From: Casuarina equisetifolia
Taxonomy: Eukaryota; Streptophyta; Magnoliopsida; Fagales; Casuarinaceae
Length of the DNA stretch: 64,000 nucleotides
Assembly: GCA_028551475.1 (NCBI GenBank)
Contig: CM052355.1
Location: 18,683,543-18,747,542, forward strand
Direction of reading: 5' to 3'
The notes under the pieces are model-generated. The model made no database searches. It saw nothing but the letters and a program-made list of their open reading frames with translations, and was not told the origin of the DNA. Every line of letters begins with the position of its first letter. The stretch's first letter is position 1. Made by a program: the position numbers and the translations under genes. Positions 49,338 through 59,780 of this stretch are shown one piece after another.

Positions 49338-50138
49338 TCACTTTGTTTCAGCGCCCTCATTCTTCCCTTGCAAGTGCCTGTAACAAAGAAAACAATCACA
49401 ATTAACTTATGTCAGCATCTTGAATTGCAGAGCCAATGAAACGCATAACAAATTTCCAAGCCAAGTTGGTTTCTACGGTGGAGTATTATTGGTGTCATTA
49501 TCATGTATTCATCACACTTCACCTAATTGAAGAGAATGGCATTAATTGGTCACTACTAAGTGAAGTGAACAAGAACTCAGAACCACGAAATTCAGATTGA
49601 AAGAAGAAATAAGCACAGAATGGGTTTAGAAGAATAGGTGCGTAAATGCTTACCCTTGAGCCTTCAACCAACGGGAGAGCTGATAGAGCTGTACAGTCTC
49701 ATTTGCTGCATGGCAGACGAGAAGATGGAGGTTCCGGGGCTGTACCATATATGCAAACCTCATGAACAATGCCGAATAAACACACAGCACTGCAAAACCC
49801 ATCAAAACCTGAATTCTGAATCCATATGCTAAAGACTGGAAGAAAGAAATAAGGAGCCAAAGCCTCACGCAGAAACCTATTGTCATATTGCTGGATATCA
49901 ACTCTGGGGGTTTCTTTGTGTCTGCCAGTGCCTGTCAGAACCAACAACAGGATATTAATCTCAAAGTACTCCCAACGGGAATAGTAACCAACATGAGTTT
50001 AAAGTTATAAATGCAATAGTTTTCAGCACAAGTATTGAAGCATACAGCAATTGGGATGCTCCAGTTCATCATAGGGCCCCAGAAGTGAGTTGTTTTAGGA
50101 CCAATGGGACTGTTCCAAAATGTGTGGAGGATTCCCAT
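49338..50138 (-). CDS. MPC1: Mitochondrial pyruvate carrier subunit 1
   Basis: Four exons: 50046-50138, 49877-49931, 49654-49789 and 49338-49377, GT-AG and in phase, giving 107 residues, the usual MPC1 size. The N terminus FWNSPIGPKTTHFWGPMMNW and the block [16 protein letters not shown] are diagnostic, as is [14 protein letters not shown]1 pairs with MPC2 in the inner mitochondrial membrane to import pyruvate. The donor of exon 2 is the GT after ATAG (49877); using the next downstream GT would break the frame. The tail after KAQG comes from a small last exon. A 5' UTR intron is likely (50163-50673). Confidence 0.92.
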
Positions 50139-50840
50139 TTATAAGCTATCACACCTTCAGACCTGCATATCATATCATTTCCTTTCATTTCGTTGATGTT
50201 ATAATGATATTATGACCTCAGGCATACCTTGTGTTAAAATTCTAGTATGGTAGGAACCACAAACAACAGATACAACATATTATGAGAAAAGCAACTTCCC
50301 CCAATCCAACGGAGTTGATGACAGATTATGATATCCCTTGACATTCTCGAAATTCTAAAGATTACATGCAGTTATTTGGATGAATTAACAACAATAAGGA
50401 AGCGCAAAGAAAAGACATCAGTCAATTCAGAAACCTTAAATATTTCGAGATATTGGATGCTACAGGTTTTTCAATGATCCTCCTGATCAAAATTCCATGT
50501 CTAATTTAAGTGGACACACAGAAGCAAAAACAACTGTAAGCTTCTTAATGTTCCTACAAAGAAAAACAAGATCCTCAAATAGAATAGGAAAAAAAAAAAA
50601 AAGAAGGAATAAAGTTTAGGTAGCATTCATGTCTATGGTGTTTGTGAACTTTAAATCATTATGAGAAACTTACAGAATGAAGCTGCAGATCTGAGCTTCG
50701 GCTGTCGTGGAAACCAACATTATATGCAGGAAAGAGAACTCATGTGCATCGGATGAAGATGAAACGTATTGAAAACTGTATTCCTAGGATTAGGTCAAAC
50801 AAGGAGCCATCAAGCTAGAATATTGTAGTCATTAAAAGAC
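50139..50840 (-). other. MPC1 5' UTR with an intron
   Basis: On the minus strand a good donor (CT|GTAAGTTT, exon ending at 50674) and an acceptor (ATATGCAG ending at 50163) bracket a 511-bp intron. They leave a short second UTR exon (50139-50162) before the ATG. A TATA box lies upstream at about 50868. Confidence 0.5.
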
Positions 50841-51460
50841 TAATCCTTCCCCCTTGTCACGCGTGTCACCCTTTTATACATCCAATAGGCTATATCAGCT
50901 AACTTTATTTTGAGGCATTCTTTATTTTACTGGTTTAGTCATTTTCTAAGTACGTGTACTAGCACATCTATGATAAAATGGTCGTCTTTTAAAACATCTT
51001 GTTCTATATTGTCTTTCCCTTTCCTTTTCCTTATGATAGAGACGTTTTATGAAGAACCAAAACAAGATCTTTGACAACTCCTTTGAGAAAAAATGGGAGA
51101 AACTGAGAGCCTTATATAGTTGATGGCCTTTCTTGATTATATGTATGTTTTCTCATAAATATAAGTAAAGTCAATTTATCCAGAGCTGCAATTTCATTGT
51201 CTTTTAGGTGAGGCACCTCTGAGCAAGAACTATGCTATTTATCAATTTGAATAGTCCATTAGTAGTCGTATTGTCAGTTCTTTTGCCTAAATTCTTAACA
51301 TGGAAAAGGAGTTGGTGAAACGTCATCAAATTAACCTCCAATTTGTCGTCTTGATTAGAGTTGCAATAAAACTGGCTTAGAAAAATAAAAAGTAGATATG
51401 GACTTCAAGAAACATTTTCCAACATCTTTCGTAAAACAAAAAGTAGCTATACCTATCTTT
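50797..51460 (-). promoter_or_regulatory. MPC1: MPC1 promoter region (upstream repeat, copy 3)
   Basis: The minus strand reads ATTGGATGTATAAAAGGGTG at about 50868-50887, a CCAAT-like element on the complement and a strong TATA box. The segment is repeated at 48363-48900 and 35965-37825. I infer that a unit of MPC1 plus its upstream DNA was duplicated. Confidence 0.6.
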
Positions 51461-53400
51461 CCTCTCTTTGGTGGGAATGGAGTTCTCCGTTACAGATCTT
51501 GTGAATAGAACACGTATTTATGATCCTCGTAAATTATTTCCAAAAACAGTTTTCAAGAAACAAACGGAAATGGTAGACTTATTCATAAATATCAAATGTG
51601 CTTTTAGATGCTGAGCTTGTTCTTTACATAAAATAATAAACAATAGAATAAATACAATCATTTTTGTTTAATTAAAGTAGCTACATCACCACTTATAGTG
51701 CAAAGATGACACACACAATAATTTCGGCTTATGATGGCTTGTTCTTACTCTTGTCTAAGTGGCATAGCTACGTTGTTACACTTGTCAAGAGTATGTAGCA
51801 GTTACTACCATTTATAGACATCAAAATATATCAGTCTTTTCTCTAATATATATTTTAAGATAATAATTTTAACAACTCTTCAAAGTAATTATCCAATCAA
51901 AATTAGTGAAACTCTGATAAGCAGTATTTTTTGCCCTTGCTTCTTCATTATAAACATTATTTTTCAAAATAATTCAAAATAAAAGGTCAAATTAATTCCT
52001 AAACAATATTTTGGTTTTCTTCCCCTCTATCTAGAAGATATGTTTTGGTTCGACTTCTAGTACAATCAAAATACACAAAAAGTGCCGTTTTGGTTTAAAT
52101 TTCATACCAACCGAAATGCGTGTCCAGAACCATTTTGACTTGAGTTCCAACAAAGTAAGACACGCACATAGGTGTGCCGTTTTGACTCAAATAAGCAAAA
52201 GACCAAAAGACATTAGTGTATACCATTTTGATCACTGATGTAGCAGGGCTAAAACACACAAATATGCACCGTTTTGATTCAAATAGAACTCACCCCAAGA
52301 CGCAGATACAATGTTGTATTGAAAAGTGATTAAGCAAAGCCAAAATGATAAGGCAAAAGTTCATCTTATAATCAAAGCAGTTAATAGTTTAAGCATTTAA
52401 CTCTAATGACAGTATTTATCAAACTAGAGATTTTCGATAACGACTTCGTAAATGTGTGCTAACTCTTTTTTTTTTTTAATCAAAACAACCTAATTGTTCC
52501 GACAGTTGCTGCACAAAAGCTTCTCCAAGATAAGACACCATGATTTTAAGAATCAATAACTTGACTTGCATTAAGAAATATTGAAATACTTTAGATCAAC
52601 TGTTAATAAATATTAAGATACTTAGGATAGAAGGCCTTGGACCAATCTAAAAGTTAAATCAAGGGTAGGAAGAATTTATTTTTAATTTAAACATAAGAGG
52701 AAGAAATGTTGATCTTTCATCCATATCGTTCAAGAAACTGTCTTCACCAGAGATCATGAATCGTAAGGCTTGTGGGTTTTGTTTTAATTGCAACGAATAA
52801 TGAGATTTTAATTATTAAAGTGAGTTTTCACTTTAAGAAGTTCATGTCCTTCTCAAAAGGTATAAATTTTAATTCTCATTTTTAGATCTCTTTTCCTCTT
52901 ATACTTACCATCCGTATATCATTGGGAAGAAGAAAAGATTCAAAATATCGGGACACTTCAATTGCCCCATTCAAATTGCTAGAGAAATCACCTGTTCCAG
53001 TAATCTAAGCTCTTTGAAGTCAAATTAATCCACTGTAAAATCCTGAACCACCAATATTAAACATGCAACTTGTAAGTCCAGGGTTTTTGAATTGCTTTTC
53101 TTAGGCAGAATGGGTTGGGGTTAGATTAGATTTTATGTCAAGATCTTATCAGAAAATAGAAATAAATTTAAAAAAAATCTTGTTATAACCAGCAAGAAGA
53201 TTTAAATTTAGATTTGGGGTGGGATGTCTCTTCAGCCCAATACTAAGCAGAAATCGCCCCAACTTGTTGCCAACCAAACTTCTTGGGGGCCAAGCAGCTA
53301 AGGTCGTACCAGTTGAAACCATAAGCCTGCGGCCTGGCCCCGTCTAGCCCAAAATACAACAATTTATTTGATCTGTTGTTGAAGTTGGACTTGTTTATAA
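51461..53400. other. AT-rich intergenic DNA
   Basis: No gene or transposon domain was recognised. A cluster of related CCGTTTTG-type motifs is listed separately (52070-52290). Confidence 0.4.
52070..52290. repeat. Irregular repeat of a CCGTTTTGA motif
   Basis: Five related motifs appear within about 220 bp: GTGCCGTTTTGGTTTAAAT, AACCATTTTGACTTGAGT, GTGCCGTTTTGACTCAAAT, ATACCATTTTGATCAC and GCACCGTTTTGATTCAAAT. Several are preceded by ACAC-rich DNA. Spacing is irregular (about 30-60 bp). Confidence 0.6.
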
Positions 53401-55690
53401 AAAATAAAAATAAAATACATAAATGTTTTTAAGTATTACAAAAGAAAGAAACAACAATGCAACATGTTTGGGTCGTGATACGGTTCACATTGGACTCTGG
53501 AATGCAGAGTTCACATAGGGCGAGGGAAGCACTAAATTCCAAAGGAGGGAACTTTCCGTGCAACTTCGTCGTCTTTTCGTTTGTCAGTTTTGTTGACCTC
53601 CGCAAACCGCAATGATCCGGTTTAGGCCAAGCAAATTCTTGGGACAGGGGGGACATCCCCTCATTATCATTATGATGGCGCCACGCCGCGTTCAAACCAT
53701 GCTTCTTGACCACGGCCGAACAATCCCGAAAGACCGTGACCAGAGCGTCGTGCTCTCAATTATCTCAGGCCAACTGGTCCATAAAGTAGGCATCGAAAAG
53801 CAGGGTACCTGTAATAAATTGGATCCAAACAAAGTTGATCAGTAGGGACGCAGAGTTGTCAGGGTCAAATCGGATTTGCACATAAACTTCGTATTTTTCT
53901 CCTGTTCTGGATAACGGGACAGGAGTTTCCTATTAAAGTGCATATCTCTTTGCCTTTCTGCCCTTCACCGGAAGCCCATAATTGCCTACTACCAAACAGG
54001 AGAGACAGGGACACGTCCTCCCTATGCCTCAAAAGTCGAAAGTTAGCGAGGAAGAAGGACTGAGATGACAGAAACGAGAAAAAAAAAAAAAAAAACTTTA
54101 TAAGCTACCCCGCTTCCCGAAAAACGAAAACAATTAAAATCACTGAGCATTTTTTGTCCACATGAAAACGTTCCCCCATCATGCCCTGGACCAGTAGACC
54201 ACAACAAGGTGAAAAGCTTGTTGCCATTGGCATTTGTCGACGAGTATCCCACTGCCAAGTTCCAAAAGCGGAGAAAGACATCATGGAAAAGGAAATTTCG
54301 TGGAGGAAAAGAAAACCCTTGAGAGAGAACGCTGGTGATCAAGACGTCCATCATACCAAAACAACTCCGGATGAAATTTCAACAGTGGAGACTCCACGTG
54401 ATGTGAACGTTTTTTAGACTGCGTTAAGCAAACAGGAGCCGATGCTTTAGTAAGCCGTGATGCGACCTCATCATGCCAACCAAAGGTGGAGACCCCATCC
54501 GGCAATGGCTTTACCTCTAAACTTTTCACATTATGCACATCAAAACTCAATCTTTGTGTGGCATCCAACTACTTGAGATGAAGGCGACTTCTCATAAAAC
54601 GCACCGGCCTCTCAGCTAACGCTTCATTATTTTTTAAGTGATGAAGATGCGTGTCTTGCTTTGGAGAATAATTTAGCTAGTGGTTAACAATAATTCCACC
54701 CCTTCCAACGTCTCACTCCACAAAAGTCCTTCTCACTCACGAGAACCTGCCAATACATGACCCAGAATTCCACAACATTGAATTTGGTTTTATCTCATTC
54801 AGAATCTTATGGCAATTTCTTTCTCCCACGCATCTTACCACTTAAAAGTCGTGTTAAGTACTTGGATTTTGGCTCTTCTTGGGCTTCCCCTTTAGCACAA
54901 AAGGTTAAGTTATTAAATTGAAACAATTAAGAAAACTAGAGCAATTTTCTTTTTCTTTTTCTTTTTCTTGCATCTCTTTGGAATCATATGTAAGCCTATT
55001 CTTTGGTAACTTTATTTGCATCATTTTCGTTAGAAATGTGAAGATTCAACCGCTTGACCCATGGGTCAAAGGATGTCTAACTTTATCATTAGACTATTGA
55101 TTTGGGTTTGCATTATAATATTTATTATATCTTTTATAAACTAAACAAAAATTGGAATCATCTAATAATTTGAGCTAACTTAATTTGGACTAGTAATTTT
55201 CTTATTTAGTTTCAACTCTACGCAATTACACCACAACAAAAAAAACACACACACACACGCACAATAAATAAATAAATAAATAAATAAAAAGTCAGGCTGT
55301 GATTTTGACAATTGCGTTATAATATTTACACCACCATAAAAAGACCTCAGATGGGAAAGAAGACTTCATAAAGAAATGAAGTTTGGCACTGATTAGACTG
55401 GCCCTGAAATCGTGACCAAAAACAGCTACCTCGAAGAATTAAAAATAAAAGCTAACAGAGGATGGCTGGCCCATCGATCAACGCAATAATACAAAGAGAG
55501 TTTTGGCCCCCAACTAGAAAAGAACAGACAAAGCTTGACAGGTTAACTTCAGCCCATTTTGATTGCAAGGATTCGGAGAGGCTGAGCAACACGGCGCCCA
55601 CTGGTTAGCTCGATTACCCCCCCCCCCTTAAACTCCAACCAGCAATCTTGCAACGTCATCTAACTTAGGTGGCACATGTGGGCCCGGCCT
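53401..55690. other. Intergenic DNA
   Basis: A moderately GC-rich stretch (53420-54570) has open frames on both strands (for example 53612-53845 plus and 53429-53713 minus), but none resembles a known protein or has exon-like continuity. An (AC)n tract followed by an (AATA)n tract lies at 55243-55289. Confidence 0.4.
55243..55289. repeat. (AC)n and (AATA)n microsatellites
   Basis: An ACACAC tract is followed directly by six AATA/AAAT units. Confidence 0.85.
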
Positions 55691-55699
55691 AGTTGAGCG

Positions 55700-55749
55700 G
55701 ATATTCGGTGCAAGTAAAGAATAATTCCTTCTCCATATGCGAATATTCC
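55700..55749. promoter_or_regulatory. Pair of P1BS-type motifs
   Basis: GGATATTC (55700-55707) and GAATATTC (55742-55749) both fit GNATATNC, the PHR1-binding site of phosphate-starvation genes. They lie about 1.2 kb upstream of the inferred transcription start of the glycerol-3-phosphate transporter gene. Function is inferred only. Confidence 0.4.
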
Positions 55750-56280
55750 CGCCCCGCCGCGCTTTTGCAAGAGCCAGAATCTGATCAGTCACCCAGAATG
55801 ACGATTGTAGCCCTCTAATTTAGCGAACCTGTGAGGTTGTTACCGTGGGGAAGCCTGTAAGCTTCCATTTATTGAACCAAAAATGCCCTTTTAACGCGGT
55901 GTGGGAACATGTGCTCGGGAGCTGCGACCGTTCGATGGGTAAACCGGACACCCGATGGTTCAGATGTTTTTACGTCATTATTTTTGTCAAAAGACTAAAG
56001 ATTTATTAATTAGTTAGATGTCAATTTATTTAGATCATGACAGTTTATTATGTCAAATTTAATTCCTTTATTTTAGAATAATATGTACAAATTGGTTTGT
56101 ATACAAAAATGTAAAGGCAAAGGAAATGTCGCTATTACTCATAAATACTCCTTTCACTTTCTAATATGCAGAGTAGGAGCTTTAATCAACCAGAGTAGTT
56201 GCTTTCGAGTCTTTGCAAATAGAAGAAGAGTAGCTCAGAAACGTGCAAGCGTTATCCCATCAATATGAATGTCGTGCGTC

Positions 56281-56332
56281 TTACGATTACGATTACGATT
56301 ACGATTACGATTACGATTACGATTACGATTAC
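56281..56332. repeat. (TTACGA)8 hexanucleotide repeat
   Basis: Eight perfect TTACGA units plus TTAC lie about 550-600 bp upstream of the G3P transporter's inferred 5' UTR. There are no interruptions, so recent expansion is likely. Confidence 0.95.
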
Positions 56333-56859
56333 TCCTCCGGCGTGGACGGATGATCTTGAAGAAAAAGGGTCACCACTAAGCTCCTCCTCCACCGTCAAAA
56401 TTCACTAAACTCTGAAATATAAATATATAAAAGAAACGTACAGACATGGACCCAGAAACCCTAAAGAATCACGTGTAATTAATAAGCGACGCCTTTAGAA
56501 CATGCAGAAGCATTTACCACGATGATGATTCTTGACCACCAGCTTCGAATCCCATATTATAACATGAAACGTACCCAATTATCCTTCGAGATATAAAAAA
56601 TAAAGGTCAGGCTTTGGCTCGGACGTCTTCGTTCATCTTAAATTAAACAAGAGCTTGGACTGGTGGAGGGTGTGTTTGTCATTTCGGGGCGGTCTGGCAA
56701 GGTGTGACTGGGTTGTTTCAAAAGCAAAGAGAAGGAAGGGCATGGGCATTATGGTAGTTTCCTGGTTATAATATAATAATAAACCATCGACCATAAAAGC
56801 ACGTTAACTCCCGGAATTGCTTCGTCCTCTGCTTCCGTGTTTTGTGTTCGTTAAGCAAT

Positions 56860-57958
56860 TGAAAACCAGAGAGAGAGAGAGAGAGATTGACAGTTTCTGT
56901 GTTTTGCATTCCAGAGAGAAAAAAGTGAGAGCAAACTATCCGGGAAGTTCAGGAAGAGCTTAGAGGTTTGTTTTCTTCAATATACAAACTCCTTTGCATC
57001 TCTTGGTACTCGGTGGGGCTTTATTTCTTTTAGCTTGCATTTCTTTACTCAAATTTCTAGTTTTTTCTTTTCTGGGCTTGCTGAGTTCTTTTCTGGGTAA
57101 GGTTTATAAGGTCCAAACTTGAATAATGGTTTCTTTTTTTTTTCAGACATACATTTGACTTGGAAATTTTGGTTTTCTTAGATGATTTTGACCGTTTCAA
57201 TTTTTCTCTGCTGTTCTTAACTGTTGTTTTATTTTATAAATCTTTTGGGGGTGTCGGGGTTGATTTTATATGAAAATGATCTGTCAGAGAAAATCTAATT
57301 AATAGGTAAATTTGTAAGGGCCACCTTTGGGGTTGAAAGATGAGAAGCTCACTCTGATTGTTGAAAGGTTCACCGTTTTTGGTCTCAAACATTTTATTTC
57401 TGAAACTGGGATTTGAGGCGTTATTAAGTTATACATTTTTCCTGACTCTGTCAAACTGTTCTGAAAATATCAAAAGCTGTAGTTCGTTAGTTTGTTAGTG
57501 TGATTGTAGTTCATTTCCGGTAAACCTTAGGTTTCAATGTTTACAATTAAAGTATAGGATTACCCTTAAAGAAGATTTGTTACCTTATATAGTTCTAAAG
57601 AACCTGAGAATGAATCCCAAATCAAGTTGGAAAGCTGGGTTCAAATTTTTCTCGAGAAGCGTTGCTTAAGAAAGTTCAAAGATTAGTAATTGAATGTGTC
57701 AAATTCAGGAGGAAAAGGCAATAAAAATAAACAAGAGATCAAGAAGTCAAATTGAACATGTCCTCCACACACTGTGGAAAAATCTGAAATTCTTCCCCAA
57801 GATGAACCTCTTGCCAGATTTCATATAAATTAGCTCACAGTTTCTCTGTGAATGCAACTCACATTCTTATTGTTTCTTTTCCAGCTCCTTGATTGTGTAA
57901 ACTGCGGAAGGAAGTTGCACTTCTTCCTGTTCATCGCTTGCAGAGTGTGAATAGATAC
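56860..57958 (+). other. 5' UTR and leader intron of the G3P transporter gene
   Basis: A (GA)n-rich leader (56867-56886) is followed by a donor (TTAGAG|GTTTG, intron from 56966) and an acceptor CTTTTCCAG ending at 57884. The 919-bp T-rich interval between them reads as an intron. The ATG at 57959 follows 74 bp later. The transcription start is not proven. Confidence 0.55.
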
Positions 57959-59780
57959 ATGGGTTCTTTGACAGAACCAACGCCTACTAGCGACTGTAGC
58001 AAGCCTCTTGGAATCCGGTTCTTCGAGTACATTAAGGGAAGCACCCTTTCCTACAAATCCTACCAAACCATCGTTCTGGTATTAACATTTTTTGCATACG
58101 CGAGCTATCATGCCACTAGAAAAACCACAAGCATTGTTAAGAGCACCCTTGATCCCCAGTCGTCAGATTTGGGAGTGACGTACTACGCATGGAGGCCAAC
58201 TTACTTGCAGGAACCAGCTAAATCGGGGATGCTTGGAGATGGTTGGGCCCCATTTAATGGCACAGACGGGACAGCCTTGCTTGGAGAACTCGATGTTGCT
58301 TTCCTCTCAGTTTATGCTGTGGGTATGTACTTCTCTGGACATTTGGGTGATAGATTGGATTTGAGGATCTTCTTAACAGTTGGAATGTTGGGAACTGGTT
58401 TGCTTACTTCGCTCTTTGGCATCGGTTATTGGGGAAACATACATAGTTTCTGGTACTTTTTGATAATCCAAATGATTGCTGGTCTTTTCCAATCGACTGG
58501 ATGGCCTTCGGTGGTTGCTGTGGTTGGTAACTGGTTTGGGAAGAGCAAGAGAGGGCTGATTATGGGTATATGGAATGCTCATACTTCTATTGGGAACATT
58601 ACAGGTTCTCTGGTTGCTTCTGCTCTTTTGAGCTACGGTTGGGGTTGGTCCTTTGTTGTGCCAGGCATAATGATTGCATTTGTTGGATTGATGGTTTTTC
58701 TCATCTTGCCTGCCAATCCTGAGTCTGTAGGAGCTGATAGAGAAGAGGAAGAAGACCATTCCCCAAAGAAAATTGGTGAAGGAGTAGCAGAACCTTTGTT
58801 AAGGTCAGAGACAGTGGTCAAGGAGAAAGCTGTGGGATTCATAGAAGCATGGAAAATTCCGGGAGTTGCTCCCTTTGCTCTGTGCCTCTTTTTTGCAAAA
58901 TTGGTTGCTTATACATTTCTCTACTGGCTTCCCTTCTATATTAGCCACACAGGTAACATACACCTTCGACCTCTGTTTCCTTTTCAAACTTTTCGGTTGT
59001 GTAATTAATATGTGCCTAAACCTTTCACAGAAAGATCATTGTTCTCTTTGATGACGTGGAAATCCAATTCCTTGGATTTGTCGAATTATGTTTTTGGTTC
59101 AACTAAAATTATAGATACTTTAATGTTGAATACATGCATGAATTCAGCAATTATCAAAATTTCTTATTGGCTTGCAAAGTACAACTTTTTCACTCCCTTC
59201 TGTGTTTCGTTATGCAGCCATTGATGGTGAGTATTTATCAAGCACAGCAGCTGGAAACTTGTCCACATTGTTTGATGTTGGTGGTGTGCTTGGAGGAATT
59301 CTAGCTGGCCACATTTCTGATCACTTAGAAGCCAGAGCAATAACAGCAGCTAGTTTCATGTACTGTGCTATCCCGGCTCTCTATTTCTATCGAAGTTACG
59401 GGCACATTTCCTTGACAATAAATATCGTGCTCATGTTCATCACTGGCATGTTTGTGAACGGACCATATGCTCTTATAACAACGGCTGTATCGGCTGACTT
59501 GGGAACCCACAGTTCATTGGAAGGGAACTCCCGAGCACTTGCAACTGTGACTGCAATTATAGATGGAACAGGCTCTGTTGGGGCTGCTATTGGACCCCTG
59601 TTAACTGGTTATATTTCTTCTACGAGCTGGACTGCAGTTTTCACTATGTTGATGGCAGCAGCTCTAATCGCAGGCCTGCTTCTAACTAGGCTTGTTGTAG
59701 CTGAGGTGGCTGCAAAGATTGAGGAATCCAGGTCACGGAGGAGCTCTGCATCAAGATTTTCCGCAGAGATTGTAGTGTGA
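57959..59780 (+). CDS. Putative glycerol-3-phosphate transporter (MFS, G3Pp type)
   Basis: Two exons, 57959-58952 and 59218-59780, split an Ala codon (GT-AG) and give 518 residues, close to Arabidopsis G3Pp1 (about 520). It is an organophosphate:phosphate antiporter-family MFS protein with about 12 predicted membrane spans. Visible blocks are YASYHATRKTTSIVKS at the first span, SGHLGDRLDLR (loop 2-3), GWPSVVAVVGNWFGK, WNAHTSIGN, and after the intron GPYALITTAVSADLGTHSS. A charged loop with EEEEDHSPKK separates the two halves. It probably moves glycerol-3-phosphate or a similar ester in exchange for phosphate; plant relatives are induced by phosphate starvation. An in-frame upstream TTG is not used as the start. 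Intact. Confidence 0.95.
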
